Part shown: in pieces, positions 37,292 to 46,698 of the stretch
Layout of the letters: the number at the start of each line of letters is the position of its first letter
How positions within the stretch are numbered: position 1 is the first letter of the stretch
Assembly: GCF_030534335.1 (NCBI RefSeq)
Contig: NZ_CP130565.1
Location: 641,501 to 705,500, forward strand
Origin: Marivirga harenae
GTDB lineage: Bacteria; Bacteroidota; Bacteroidia; Cytophagales; Cyclobacteriaceae
Direction: 5' to 3'
DNA: 64,000 nt
Program-made: the position numbers and the translations under genes
Notes under the pieces: generated by a model
Database searches by the model: none
The model's input: only the letters and a program-made list of their open reading frames with translations
What the model was told of the DNA's origin: nothing

Positions 37292-38497
37292 ATGAATAAA
37301 TCCGTTTTTACATTTCTTATTTTGTTTATCGTCCTTTCGGGCTGTAAATCCCTGCAAAAAACATCGAAGCAGGATAGCAAAAAGGATTTACAGGAGAATG
37401 CGCAAGCACAAATTGACAGCACTGAACTGAAAAAGGATTCAATTATAATTGCTCTACAAGATACAGTAAAAAGGCAGGAAGAAGTTGTCATTAACATCCA
37501 TCCAAAAAAGGCAGATACTATCACTGTAATTGGAGTTGGTGATATTATGATCGGTACTAATTTCCCAAATGAAGGTTATTTACCACCAGATTCAGGAAAA
37601 TACATGCTTTCTTCCGTGGCTCACGTTTTGAAAGATGCAGATTTAACTTTTGGTAATCAGGAAGGGGTTATTCTAAACGAAGGAGGAGAAGCAAAAAGTT
37701 GCTCTGACCCATCGTTATGTTATATCTTCAGGAGTCCAGAGCATTTGGCGCAGCATTATGTAAATGCTGGGATTGACATGATGAGTTTAGCTAATAACCA
37801 TGCCGGGGACTTTGGAGACACAGGTAGAAAAAATACAATGAGGGTTTTGGACAGCTTAGGAATTCACCATGCCGGCCAATTAGCTCAACCTTTTAGCATT
37901 TTTGAAAAGGATAGAATAAAATACGGATTTGTTGCTTTTTCTCCCAATAACGGGACTCAAAGCATCAATGATATGGATGCAGCCGTAGGCTTAGTTCAAC
38001 ATCTGGATAGTTTGACAGATATCATTATCGTTTCATTCCACGGAGGAGCCGAAGGTAAAAAGTATCAGCATGTGACCCGTGAGAGAGAATACTTTTATGG
38101 GGAGAATAGAGGAAACGTATATGAATTTTCGCATGCTATGATAGATGCAGGAGCCGATATTATTTTCGGTCATGGCCCTCATGTTGCTAGAGCAATTGAA
38201 GTGTATAAAAACAGATTTATCGCATATAGTTTAGGGAATTTTGCTACCTACGGGAGATTTAATTTAAGAGGAGAAAATGGGCTTGCTCCCATTGCAAAAG
38301 TTTGGATTCTGGAAGATGGAAGTTTTATAAAAGGAAAGATAATTTCAGCCTTGCAAAAAGGAGCAGGAATACCTGAAATAGATGTAAATCATGGAGCTTC
38401 GCAAAAAATAAAAGAATTAACAGATGCTGATTTTCCAGAATCAAAGATTTTCATTGACCCAGAAGGGAATATTCGCTATATTCAAGAACAATTTTAG
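37292..38497 (+). CDS. CapA-family metallophosphatase-like lipoprotein
   Basis: The lipoprotein signal ends IVLSGCKS, followed by a charged linker (about 25-75). The core has the PGA_cap (CapA) phosphoesterase motifs: GVGDIMIGTNFPN, FGNQEGVI, SLANNHAGDFG, IVSFHGGAEG and FGHGPHVARAIEVY ... SLGNFATYG. CapA proteins were named from poly-gamma-glutamate capsule synthesis but occur far more widely, usually without capB or capC, as here. A role in envelope polymer metabolism is likely but not shown. Length about 400 residues is normal. Confidence 0.88.
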   Translation: MNKSVFTFLILFIVLSGCKSLQKTSKQDSKKDLQENAQAQIDSTELKKDSIIIALQDTVKRQEEVVINIHPKKADTITVIGVGDIMIGTNFPNEGYLPPDSGKYMLSSVAHVLKDADLTFGNQEGVILNEGGEAKSCSDPSLCYIFRSPEHLAQHYVNAGIDMMSLANNHAGDFGDTGRKNTMRVLDSLGIHHAGQLAQPFSIFEKDRIKYGFVAFSPNNGTQSINDMDAAVGLVQHLDSLTDIIIVSFHGGAEGKKYQHVTREREYFYGENRGNVYEFSHAMIDAGADIIFGHGPHVARAIEVYKNRFIAYSLGNFATYGRFNLRGENGLAPIAKVWILEDGSFIKGKIISALQKGAGIPEIDVNHGASQKIKELTDADFPESKIFIDPEGNIRYIQEQF

Positions 38498-38606
38498 ATA
38501 GTGCTTTTATAAGGCTATTTAATTTCTTGACGTTAGCATTTTTATTTTATCCACGCTAGTTATAGCGGAATGAATTTTTTTTTAACATTAGCATATTGAA
38601 AATATC

Positions 38607-38942
38607 GTGCCATACAAGGAAAAAACCATAGAGAAAAAATACTACACCATAGGTGAAGTAGCTGAGCAATTTGATGTTGCCACCTCATTGATTCGATTTT
38701 GGGAAGGAGAGTTTGATATTATCAAGCCAAAGAAGAACAGGAAAGGAAACAGACAATTTACCAAGGAAGATATCGATAATGTAAAATTGATTTATCACTT
38801 AGTAAAAGAAAAAGGCTTTACGCTACAGGGCGCCAAGGATATGCTTAAAAACGATTCTAATGAAGTTCGTGATAAAATGGAAATGTTGGACTCTCTTAGA
38901 AACATCAGAAACTTTTTAACCGAAATAAAAGAAAATATATAA
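38607..38942 (+). CDS. MerR-family transcriptional regulator
   Basis: GTG start. 111 residues with the MerR winged HTH at 9-75 (KYYTIGEVAEQFDVATSLIR, FWEGEFDIIKPKKNRKGN, RQFTKEDIDNVKLIYHLV), then a short helix (KEKGFTLQGAKDMLK) that is truncated compared with metal- or drug-sensing members. This compact MerR type is a conserved Bacteroidota protein often found beside core genes. No effector-binding cysteines are present, so metal sensing is not indicated. It lies 18 bp before dprA and may be co-transcribed with it. Confidence 0.9.
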   Translation: MPYKEKTIEKKYYTIGEVAEQFDVATSLIRFWEGEFDIIKPKKNRKGNRQFTKEDIDNVKLIYHLVKEKGFTLQGAKDMLKNDSNEVRDKMEMLDSLRNIRNFLTEIKENI

Positions 38943-38960
38943 AACCAAAAATCTCCCCGT

Positions 38961-40067
38961 ATGAATGCAGAGGAAAAGGCACTTTTAAGCCTGCATTTGA
39001 TCCCCAAAATTGGTAACCTTACCATTAAAAACCTTATAAGCCATTGCGGTTCCGCCCAGGCCATCTTAGACCTACCTTACTCCAAACTGTTGAAAATTCC
39101 TGGCATAGGACAAAAAACCATTGACAATATTAAAAGTAGAGTAATTACTGATTATGCTGAAAAGGAGTTTGCCCTTGCAGAAAAGAAGGGAGTCAAAATT
39201 ATAAGTTATTTAGATAGGGACTACCCCTTTCGGTTAAAACAAATCCCTGATGCACCAATTCTAATCTACACCAAAGGCCAATTCCCCATTGACAGAAAAC
39301 AACCCACTATTGCAGTGGTGGGTACAAGAAATGCTACTAATTATGGGAAGAAATTGACTGAGGAAATGGTTGAGAAGCTGAGCCCACTAAAGCCAATTAT
39401 TTTGAGTGGTTTGGCTTACGGAATAGACATACATGCTCACCGTGCCGCCTTAAAGAATCATCTTTCTACATATGCAGTGATGGGCTCTGGAATGGATGTC
39501 ATCTATCCATCCGCTCATCAATCTACAGCCACAGAGATGCAGAAAACAGGTGGAATAATTACGGAGCAAGCGTTTGGAACAAAACCAGATGCCTTCAACT
39601 TCCCAGCTAGAAACAGAATAATAGCGGGTATGGCAGATTTAGTGATTGTTGTGGAAGCCGCCAAAAAAGGAGGTGCATTAATTACTGCAGAATTAGCTAA
39701 TTCTTATGACAGAGAGGTAGGTGCTTTTCCTGGAAGAATTGGCGACAGCTACTCTGAGGGATGCAATAAACTCATCAAACAGCATAAAGCGCATTTAGTG
39801 GAAACCGCAGATGATGTTTTGTATATCATGAACTGGGAATTGGAAAACCAAGCAGCTATAAAACAAAAAGTATTGGATCTGTCTTCCTTGAGCGAGGAGG
39901 AACAAAGCGTAATGAACACCCTGCTACAAAATAACAAAGAGCTTCCCATTGATATTCTAAGCATCAAAAGCCAAATAAATCTCAATCAGCTGGCCAGTAT
40001 TTTACTGAATTTGGAAATGCAGGGCCTAATTAAATCTATTCCTGGGAAACGGTATCAAGTGGCCTGA
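38961..40067 (+). CDS. dprA: DNA-processing protein DprA
   Basis: 368 residues. The N-terminal helix-hairpin-helix region (about 10-60, KLLKIPGIGQKTIDNIKS) precedes the extended Rossmann fold: VVGTRNATNYG (about 119), LSGLAYGIDIHAHRAAL, GSGMDVIYPS, PDAFNFPARNRIIAG, VVEAAKKGGALITAELA. A winged-helix-like tail (about 310-368) follows. DprA binds incoming single-stranded DNA and loads RecA during transformation. No other competence gene lies nearby. The MerR-type gene immediately upstream may be in the same transcript. Confidence 0.97.
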   Translation: MNAEEKALLSLHLIPKIGNLTIKNLISHCGSAQAILDLPYSKLLKIPGIGQKTIDNIKSRVITDYAEKEFALAEKKGVKIISYLDRDYPFRLKQIPDAPILIYTKGQFPIDRKQPTIAVVGTRNATNYGKKLTEEMVEKLSPLKPIILSGLAYGIDIHAHRAALKNHLSTYAVMGSGMDVIYPSAHQSTATEMQKTGGIITEQAFGTKPDAFNFPARNRIIAGMADLVIVVEAAKKGGALITAELANSYDREVGAFPGRIGDSYSEGCNKLIKQHKAHLVETADDVLYIMNWELENQAAIKQKVLDLSSLSEEEQSVMNTLLQNNKELPIDILSIKSQINLNQLASILLNLEMQGLIKSIPGKRYQVA

Positions 40068-40080
40068 AAGCAGGCACAAT

Positions 40081-40938
40081 TTACTGTACTAAAAGAACAG
40101 GAATAGACCTGTCAGGCTGAATAAGCTTTTCTGCCACAGAACCAATTAATAAGTCATCGTCATCCGATTTTCCTTTGATCCCCACTACTATTAAATCTAC
40201 ATGATGCGTTCGGGCATAATTATAGATCACCTTATCCGAAGGCTGATCATTAGCATATTCCACCCACGCATGGGACTGAGGTTGTTTTGTGTATCTTTCC
40301 CTAAAGTGATCTAATGCCTTTACCGCTTTTTTCCTCTCTTCCTCTACAAGTTCTTCTGATTTCTGCTTCACAAATGGGAAATAAATAGCAGGCACTTTAT
40401 AGACATGAAATAAACTAAAATTTGAACTAGAATCGGGAATGAAATGATTTAGAAACTTCACAGCTTTCTTAGAATATGTAGAGAAATCCACACAGAGCAT
40501 AACATTATCGAAATGAGGACGGGATGTTTCTGTTGTGAATAAAATAGATTTATCGATCAAACGAGCAATTTTGGAAGCAAAAATACCAGACCCTGGATTT
40601 ATTACCTTTTTACCGAAAACACAAAGATTATACGCACTAGTATTCACCCAATTGGTTAAGTCATCCTTTCCACCTTTATTATGGATTTTAACTGAATAAT
40701 CTTCAGCTCCCCATCCAGCCTGTGTAGCTTTTTCAACGATTTCATCTTCAAGGATTTCTTCCAATGGTTTATCCAAGTCAGGAAATTGGGAAGAAAAATC
40801 ATCTGTCAATTCTTGCAACTCAATGTAATGAGCCAGACATATTTTATCAAAGCCCCAAACACCTTCCAGTTGTTTTACTTGTTTCAGTACTATTTCGTCC
40901 ATTTTGGACATATCCAAAAATACTATTACATTCTTCAT
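40081..40938 (-). CDS. Tandem UspA universal stress protein
   Basis: 285 residues made of two Usp domains. The first (1-145) lacks a clear nucleotide motif. The second (about 147-285, DNVMLCVDFSTYSKKAVKFL) ends with VVGIKGKSDDDDLLIGSVAE, the G-x2-G-x9-G-S/T motif of ATP-binding Usp proteins. The start overlaps the BCCT transporter stop by four bases (ATGA), so the two are co-translated. Usp proteins fused or coupled to transporters often regulate them, so control of osmolyte uptake is a plausible role. Confidence 0.9.
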   Translation of the reverse strand: MKNVIVFLDMSKMDEIVLKQVKQLEGVWGFDKICLAHYIELQELTDDFSSQFPDLDKPLEEILEDEIVEKATQAGWGAEDYSVKIHNKGGKDDLTNWVNTSAYNLCVFGKKVINPGSGIFASKIARLIDKSILFTTETSRPHFDNVMLCVDFSTYSKKAVKFLNHFIPDSSSNFSLFHVYKVPAIYFPFVKQKSEELVEEERKKAVKALDHFRERYTKQPQSHAWVEYANDQPSDKVIYNYARTHHVDLIVVGIKGKSDDDDLLIGSVAEKLIQPDRSIPVLLVQ

Positions 40939-42548
40939 CCCTCTTTGTTTTTAGTGTTTTTCTCACTTCTCTTTCCCAGAACAGATTTCAACTTTTCTTG
41001 GTAAGATTCAAAATCAGTCTCTTTATCTATGGCTAAGTTACGTGCATGTTCTTTCATCAATCCTTTATAAAGACTGAACATCATTAAAATCAAAATGAAT
41101 GCGAATGGTAGCCCAGTAGTGATGGCAGCTGTTTGTAAGGCTGTGAGCCCACCCCCCACTAGCAATACAGCAGCGACTGCTCCTTCAGAAACTGCCCAGA
41201 AAATTCTTTGACCAACTGGCGCGTCTAATTTACCACCAGCTGTGATACTATCAATCACCAATGAACCGCTATCCGAGGAAGTAACAAAGAAATTGATGAC
41301 CAATATCACTCCAATACCAGAGGCTATTCCCGTCAGTGGGAATTGTTCTAATAATACGAACAGACTTGTAGACGCATTAGCTACGATTTCAGGACCAATA
41401 TCAGCTATTTCATTAAGTTGAACCCAAATTCCAGTTCCACCAAAAGCTGTCATCCATAAGAATGTCAATAAAGTCGGTACCAATAGAACACCCGTAATAA
41501 ATTCTTTCACAGTCCTTCCTTTGGATACACGTGCTATAAACATTCCTACAAAAGGTGACCAACTAATCCACCATGCCCAGTAGAAAACAGTCCAGCCATT
41601 TTGCCAACCGCCTTCCCCATCCTTAGCATAAGATTCCGTCCAGAAACTCATGCTGAAGAAATCTTGGATATAGTTACCTAAATTCTGAATATAAGAATCG
41701 AAAATATACAGGGTGGGTCCAACTGCAATAATAAATATTAAGAATATTGCACCAATCCTAATGTTCAATTCACTTAAATTCTTCACTCCTTTGTCAATGC
41801 CCGAAAAAACAGAAATAGTGGCAACCAGGGTAATTCCAGCAATAAGTAATACTTGGGTGGTGACCGTATCTGGGATATCGAAAAGATAGCTTAATCCAGA
41901 ATTTACTTGTTTCACTCCTAACCCTAAAGAAGTAGCTAGACCAAATAAAGTAGCCAAAACTGCGATCACATCAATCACATCACCTATCCATCCATAGATT
42001 TTATCTCCTAAAATTGGATAAAAAACCGAACGAATGGTAAGCGGTAATTTTCTTGAAAAAGCAAAAAAAGCAAGTGAAAGCCCTACTAAAGCATAAATAC
42101 CCCAAGCATGAAGCCCCCAATGTAGAAAACTAAATTGCATAGCTTGAGAGGCGGCTTCTCTAGGATTTTCTACATCCTGTGGTGGAGTTAAAAAATGAGT
42201 CATGGGCTCTGCTACACCCCAGAAAATGATGCCGATGCCCATACCTGCACTAAAAAGCATAGCAAACCACGCACCACGACTAAACTCTGGTTTAGCATCT
42301 TTTCCTCCTAGTTTGATTTTACCCAGTTTACTAAAACCAATCACAATACAAAATATTAAAAACAAATTAGTTACCAATACAAAAAACCAACCCGCATAAT
42401 CAGAAATACCAGCTTGAATTTTGGCAAAGACTTTTTCCATAGGTTCACCAACTACCAAAGTGACAGTGATGAAAACCACAATCAAAATGGTTGCCGGCCA
42501 GAAAACCGGTTTATGAACATCGAAATATTTACTTAATTTATTCTTCAT
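40935..42548 (-). CDS. BCCT-family betaine/choline/carnitine transporter
   Basis: 537 residues with 12 predicted membrane segments. The family signature WTVFYWAWWISWSPFVGMFI (around 315-335) followed by ARVSKGRT is intact, and the upstream helix AMLFSAGMGIGIIFWGVAEP holds the glycine stretch of the first inverted repeat. Family members import quaternary ammonium compounds with Na+ or H+, mainly for osmoprotection. Substrate cannot be read here. The charged C-terminal tail ends LGKRSEKNTKNKEG. It sits between an outer-membrane protein and a UspA protein in one transcript. Confidence 0.95.
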   Translation of the reverse strand: MKNKLSKYFDVHKPVFWPATILIVVFITVTLVVGEPMEKVFAKIQAGISDYAGWFFVLVTNLFLIFCIVIGFSKLGKIKLGGKDAKPEFSRGAWFAMLFSAGMGIGIIFWGVAEPMTHFLTPPQDVENPREAASQAMQFSFLHWGLHAWGIYALVGLSLAFFAFSRKLPLTIRSVFYPILGDKIYGWIGDVIDVIAVLATLFGLATSLGLGVKQVNSGLSYLFDIPDTVTTQVLLIAGITLVATISVFSGIDKGVKNLSELNIRIGAIFLIFIIAVGPTLYIFDSYIQNLGNYIQDFFSMSFWTESYAKDGEGGWQNGWTVFYWAWWISWSPFVGMFIARVSKGRTVKEFITGVLLVPTLLTFLWMTAFGGTGIWVQLNEIADIGPEIVANASTSLFVLLEQFPLTGIASGIGVILVINFFVTSSDSGSLVIDSITAGGKLDAPVGQRIFWAVSEGAVAAVLLVGGGLTALQTAAITTGLPFAFILILMMFSLYKGLMKEHARNLAIDKETDFESYQEKLKSVLGKRSEKNTKNKEG

Positions 42549-42563
42549 AGTGCTTTCTTCTAT

Positions 42564-43826
42564 TTAGAAATAATAACCAATATTTATATTGAATCGGGTA
42601 TTGATAGTAGGTTTTTCAAGCGGTGCATTGATAGCTCCTTCCTCAGTAACGCCTACCCTTGCATTTACATTTTCACCTCTTCCACTACTTAATGCATTTC
42701 CACCAAATGCATTACTTAGCCATGGTTGATTAATGCCTGAAGCAATATCAAAAAACGTATAGGTATTCCCTGCGGTCACCATAAACCCCAAAATATTCTG
42801 CTGGGAATCTACAAATTTGTATTCCTCTCCCAAAATTTCAATGCTTCCATACTTATACATATAAGAATAATCATCATAAAACGTCAGAGAGGAAATTGGT
42901 CCCCATTCCAACTTATACTCATAAGACAAACCCAATGAGAAAGTAGTAGCACTTGATGCCACTTGATAGGTGTCAAATCCGTACGCTCCCATATTAACAT
43001 AGTCTACTGAATTCCCTGCATCATCTATACTATTGGGATAATCATAATGAGTTAATTGAAAATTAATTCTTGCTACTTTATTGACAGCATATTGAGAATG
43101 AAATGCGGTGGCCCAATGAGCAAAGCTTTTTCCTATATTAGAATTAAATATTTCACCAAACTGCCCAGAAAGTCCTATCAAGAATTTCCCTTTTTCATAT
43201 TCAGCTCTTGCATTGACCTGGTTTCTTTCTTTATTTCCATTATAGCCATCGGAAGGAATAACATCATAAGAATATCTGGCAGATGCGAAGCTTCCGTAAT
43301 CCGGTTCACTAACACCCCTGGGTTCTGCCATTAAGAAGTATGCTAAGTGGTACGTCCAATTTTCTTTTTGCCATTTAAATTTCAAGCCTGTATCATAATC
43401 GTCTTCCAAGCCGAAGTAGTATGGTAAATGAAACCACCAAGAATTACCTGAAAATTCTAACTTACCAAAAGGAACCTGGGTGACTCCCAATTGCATTTGT
43501 AGTTGATCAGAAAAGTCATGAAATAAAAATGCTTTTTTCACAAAATGCGTATTAAAGCCCGGGTAAAAGCGATATTCGAAATCAATTCCTACATTTTTGG
43601 TCTGTCCATTAGCTTCCAATCGGAAAGTATCCCAAAAGAATCCATTTCTATTCTCTGTAGGCAAAGGAGACGTTTTCCCTTCATATATAGTATATATTGT
43701 ATTAAAACGAACCGCGCCACCTACTGTAATGAATGTGGTGTCTTCATCATCTAAAAGTGCTTGAGCTGTACTTTCAAAAGAAATGTAAGTAAAAATGGTT
43801 ATCAAAAATAAAAATCTAATGTTCAT
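42564..43826 (-). CDS. Outer-membrane porin-like beta-barrel protein
   Basis: I start at the ATG at 43826 (MNIRFLFLITIFTYISFEST); an ATG at 43847 adds seven residues. A signal peptide and about 390 residues of alternating strands follow, ending in FNINIGYYF, a C-terminal aromatic BAM signal. The strand pattern (FRLEANGQTKNVGIDFEYRF, QLGVTQVPFGKLEFSG) recalls OprO/P-type or DcaP-like porins, but no family is certain. Directly upstream of the BCCT transporter (15 bp), it may give the osmolyte a route through the outer membrane. Confidence 0.78.
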   Translation of the reverse strand: MNIRFLFLITIFTYISFESTAQALLDDEDTTFITVGGAVRFNTIYTIYEGKTSPLPTENRNGFFWDTFRLEANGQTKNVGIDFEYRFYPGFNTHFVKKAFLFHDFSDQLQMQLGVTQVPFGKLEFSGNSWWFHLPYYFGLEDDYDTGLKFKWQKENWTYHLAYFLMAEPRGVSEPDYGSFASARYSYDVIPSDGYNGNKERNQVNARAEYEKGKFLIGLSGQFGEIFNSNIGKSFAHWATAFHSQYAVNKVARINFQLTHYDYPNSIDDAGNSVDYVNMGAYGFDTYQVASSATTFSLGLSYEYKLEWGPISSLTFYDDYSYMYKYGSIEILGEEYKFVDSQQNILGFMVTAGNTYTFFDIASGINQPWLSNAFGGNALSSGRGENVNARVGVTEEGAINAPLEKPTINTRFNINIGYYF

Positions 43827-44022
43827 ATCATGAGTATTAGAATTCAAAAAGTGATACTATAACAATAAATCAATACACGAATTGTTTAGATCATTATCTA
43901 AAAACATAATATAGTTGATTATAAAAGCAAAGTCAAAAATCAAGTAATTACAAGAAATGCAACACTTATTAAGGTAATTAAAGGGATTTTAACTTATTTC
44001 GTAATTCTTTAAAAAAACAGAA

Positions 44023-44676
44023 ATGCACGATATATTCTCTAACAAAAAAGCCATTATTTTTGATATGGACGGAGTTATAATTGACAATATTTCTTACCAT
44101 ATTGAAGCTTTGAAAATATTTTTAAAACAATTTGGTAAAGAGGTCACAGAAGAGGAGTTTCAAAATCATTACAACGGAAGAACCATTCAAGAAGTGATTT
44201 TAGACTTAAAACCGGGAGCTGATCCTAAGGAAGTGATGCGTTTAGCTGAAGAGAAAGAGAAAATATACCGTGATTTATACAGCCAGGACTTGGCTCCAAC
44301 ACCTGGCTTAATGGAATTTTTGCCAAAAGCTAAAAAAGCAGGTTTGAAAATGGCAGTGGCCACTTCAGCTATTACAGCCAATGCAGATTTCACCTTAGAT
44401 GGCTTAAATATTAGAGAATATTTCGATGCGGTTATTGATAGCACAATGGTTATAAAAGGAAAGCCGGACCCACAGATTTATATAAAAGCTGCAGAACAAT
44501 TGAATATTTCTCCTGAAAATTGCGTTGTGATGGAGGATGCATTGGCAGGAATTCAGTCGGCAAAAAGTGCAGGAATGGATGTCATAGGATTATACACTTC
44601 TTTAAAAAAAGAAGAACTACCCAACGGACTGCTGATGAAAATAAAAGATTTTAATGAACTGAATAAAAATGAATAA
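44023..44676 (+). CDS. HAD-superfamily sugar phosphatase / beta-phosphoglucomutase-like
   Basis: 217 residues. Motif I is IFDMDGVIIDN (nucleophile and acid Asp), motif II lies in AVATSAI, Lys in KGKPDPQIY (motif III), and motif IV is VMEDALAGIQSAKSAGM. A helical cap (20-85) matches the beta-phosphoglucomutase subfamily. Substrates are small sugar phosphates such as glucose-1-phosphate isomers; the exact one is unknown. The end overlaps the DUF4159 gene by 8 bp, so the two are probably co-expressed, though no shared pathway is evident. Confidence 0.92.
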   Translation: MHDIFSNKKAIIFDMDGVIIDNISYHIEALKIFLKQFGKEVTEEEFQNHYNGRTIQEVILDLKPGADPKEVMRLAEEKEKIYRDLYSQDLAPTPGLMEFLPKAKKAGLKMAVATSAITANADFTLDGLNIREYFDAVIDSTMVIKGKPDPQIYIKAAEQLNISPENCVVMEDALAGIQSAKSAGMDVIGLYTSLKKEELPNGLLMKIKDFNELNKNE

Positions 44677-45325
44677 AAATCTCAGCATACTACTCGTATT
44701 TCTTTTTGCCATATTTTCTGCTTATTCACAGCAAGTAAAAATAGCCAAATTAAAATATAGTGGAGGTGGAGATTGGTATGCCAATAAAACAGCACTTCCG
44801 AATTTAATCAATTTTTGCGAAAAGGAATTAAATCTCCCGCTGAGTAATAAAGACTATGTTGTGGAAGTAGGTAGTAAGGAAATTTACCAATATCCCTATA
44901 TTTATATGACTGGACATGGCAATGTAGTTTTTTCGGATGATGAAGCTCAAAATCTAAGGAATTATCTCATCTCAGGCGGTTTTTTACATATAGACGATAA
45001 TTATGGTCTAGACCAATTTATAAGATTGGAAATGAAAAAGGTATTTCCGGCATCTGATTTTGTAGAAATACCATACGATCACCCTATTTATCATCAAAAA
45101 TTCAAATTTGAAGATGGTCTCCCCAAAATACACGAACATGATGGGAAGCCGGCTAAAGGACTTGGCATTATTTATGAAGGTAGGGTTGTATGTTTTTATT
45201 CTTATGAAAGTGATTTGGGAAATGGCTGGGAGGATCAAAGTATTCATAAAGACCCAGAGGCCGTTAGATTAAAGGCGCTTAAAATGGGAGCTAATATCAT
45301 TAGCTTTGCTTTCACTCAGGATTAA
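44669..45325 (+). CDS. DUF4159 periplasmic protein
   Basis: A signal peptide ends AIFSAYSQ; about 200 residues follow with the DUF4159 motifs KLKYSGGGDWYANKTALPNL, YPYIYMTGHGNVVFS, LRNYLISGGFLHIDDNYG, DHPIYH and GRVVCFYSYESDLGNGWE. The fold resembles a glutamine-amidotransferase-like domain without a proven activity. DUF4159 is common in Bacteroidota and Planctomycetes. The start overlaps the HAD phosphatase gene. Confidence 0.9.
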   Translation: MNKNLSILLVFLFAIFSAYSQQVKIAKLKYSGGGDWYANKTALPNLINFCEKELNLPLSNKDYVVEVGSKEIYQYPYIYMTGHGNVVFSDDEAQNLRNYLISGGFLHIDDNYGLDQFIRLEMKKVFPASDFVEIPYDHPIYHQKFKFEDGLPKIHEHDGKPAKGLGIIYEGRVVCFYSYESDLGNGWEDQSIHKDPEAVRLKALKMGANIISFAFTQD

Positions 45326-45358
45326 ACCGTATGTACATAATAAATCAATTAGAAAGCT

Positions 45359-45366
45359 TAATTTTG
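45359..45366 (+). promoter_or_regulatory. TAATTTTG -7 element before the lipoprotein gene at 45372
   Basis: An exact TAnnTTTG match at 45359-45366, only 6 bp before the ATG. Transcription would start at or inside the start codon, so it would need a leaderless message or serve a start further in. No good -33 element is seen. Weak. Confidence 0.25.
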
Positions 45367-45371
45367 CAGTC

Positions 45372-46007
45372 ATGTTGAAAACTGCCACCAAACATATTGT
45401 TATTGCCCTAATTGGACTTTTCCTCTTTGGTGCTTGTGAACCTTGTGATGATTGTGGTCCCGACAATGCATATCCATATTTCAATTTGAGTATTCTCAAC
45501 AAAACATCTTTAGATACACTGACTCAATACAAAAGCAGATTGAATACTGAAATAAAAGCTGTGGACGCAGCATTAGATAAACCTGAAAACGCTCCTGTTG
45601 TTGACTCATTAAATAACCTCAGAACGCTAAAGTCAGACTCTTTGGCTTTCATAAATGCCCTAATCACAACCACAAATGATAAAACCATTAGTATCGAATC
45701 TATAAATGGAAAAACCAATTTATTTGAAAATGTTAGAGGAGGGGATAGTTTAAATAGATTTCGCATACCAATTAATACACTGCAGACTGAGTCCGAATAT
45801 ATTATTAAAATTGAACTCGCAGACTCTTTACGATTTATGAAAATCGAATATCAATTGAACGACACCACAATTAATAGCAAAATCACCAAATCTGTGAAAG
45901 ATTTAAAGGTGATTGAACATCAATTTGATTCCTTAAGAGGGCCGTTTGGTTGCCAACCAATTTCCGATTGTATCAGTAATGAGCTTGAAATATATGTTGA
46001 AATATAA
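45372..46007 (+). CDS. Lipoprotein with Cys-rich N-terminus, unknown function
   Basis: I start at the ATG at 45372 (MLKTATKHIVIALIG...), which gives a lipoprotein signal ending LFGACE; an upstream in-frame start at 45306 would spoil it. The mature N-terminus is CEPCDDCGPDN. A helical segment (about 45-95) and a beta-rich C-terminal part follow (YIIKIELADSLRFMKIEYQL), with a late Cys pair (CQPISDC). The gene is probably co-expressed with the outer-membrane protein that starts 14 bp before its stop. The two may form an envelope pair like the DUF6452/DUF6048 pair of other Bacteroidota, but I cannot confirm either family. Confidence 0.65.
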   Translation: MLKTATKHIVIALIGLFLFGACEPCDDCGPDNAYPYFNLSILNKTSLDTLTQYKSRLNTEIKAVDAALDKPENAPVVDSLNNLRTLKSDSLAFINALITTTNDKTISIESINGKTNLFENVRGGDSLNRFRIPINTLQTESEYIIKIELADSLRFMKIEYQLNDTTINSKITKSVKDLKVIEHQFDSLRGPFGCQPISDCISNELEIYVEI

Positions 46008-46698
46008 ATTCTTATACCTTTTATTATTCATACCATTTTTGATGACTCAAGCATTTGCACAGAATTCAACAGATGAAAATTCTGAAGAACCTGAAATGCA
46101 GGAGAAACCTAAAAGATTAAGCTTAGGAATTGGGTTTGATTATCTAAAACTACACACTTTATTAACTGACAATAGTGAAAAATGGGAAGGAGCAGTTAAT
46201 TTTCTAATCTTAGAGAAACTCTCAGTAATCGGTGAATACGGTGTAGCAGAACTAACACCTGAAGAAGCCTATAAAAACTCAGATTATAAGTCTGACGGCA
46301 ACTACTACCGGATTGGGCTTGACTACCATTTTACAGTAAACCCAAACAACTTTTTACTTTTAGGTTTAAGATATTCACAAGCATCTTTTAATGAAAATAT
46401 AGCGTATGAAATCGGAAATCCTGTATTTGAAAATGAGACCGGGGATCTCAATCGAAATAATTTAACAGCACGATGGTATGAATTTGTATTAACTTCTGAG
46501 AAAAAAATAAAAAGGATTCGAAAAAAAGATATCCCTGATTTTCTTTCCATTGGCTTTAAATTCCGACTAAAATCACTTCTACAATATGATGATTTTGATG
46601 ATTTTGAAATAAAAAATATTCCGGGCTATGGCAGAACTAATATTAGTTTAAATCCGGAATTTAATCTCTACCTAAAATTTAGAATACCACTTAATTAA
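45994..46698 (+). CDS. DUF6048-like outer-membrane protein
   Basis: I start at the ATG at 45994, which gives a clean signal peptide (FLYLLLFIPFLMTQAFAQ); in-frame starts at 45946 and 45979 only lengthen the N-terminus. After an acidic linker come strands such as LSLGIGFDYLKL, LSVIGEYGVAEL, YYRIGLDYHF, WYEFVLTSEKKI and a final LYLKFRIPLN, the layout of a small barrel. It resembles DUF6048 proteins of Bacteroidota (tentative). The start overlaps the end of the preceding lipoprotein gene. Confidence 0.68.
   Translation: MLKYKFLYLLLFIPFLMTQAFAQNSTDENSEEPEMQEKPKRLSLGIGFDYLKLHTLLTDNSEKWEGAVNFLILEKLSVIGEYGVAELTPEEAYKNSDYKSDGNYYRIGLDYHFTVNPNNFLLLGLRYSQASFNENIAYEIGNPVFENETGDLNRNNLTARWYEFVLTSEKKIKRIRKKDIPDFLSIGFKFRLKSLLQYDDFDDFEIKNIPGYGRTNISLNPEFNLYLKFRIPLN

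Noticed and set aside
45306-45371. Upstream start for the Cys-rich lipoprotein
   Set aside because: Starting at 45306 would put 22 charged residues before the signal peptide and overlap the DUF4159 gene; the ATG at 45372 gives a proper lipoprotein signal.
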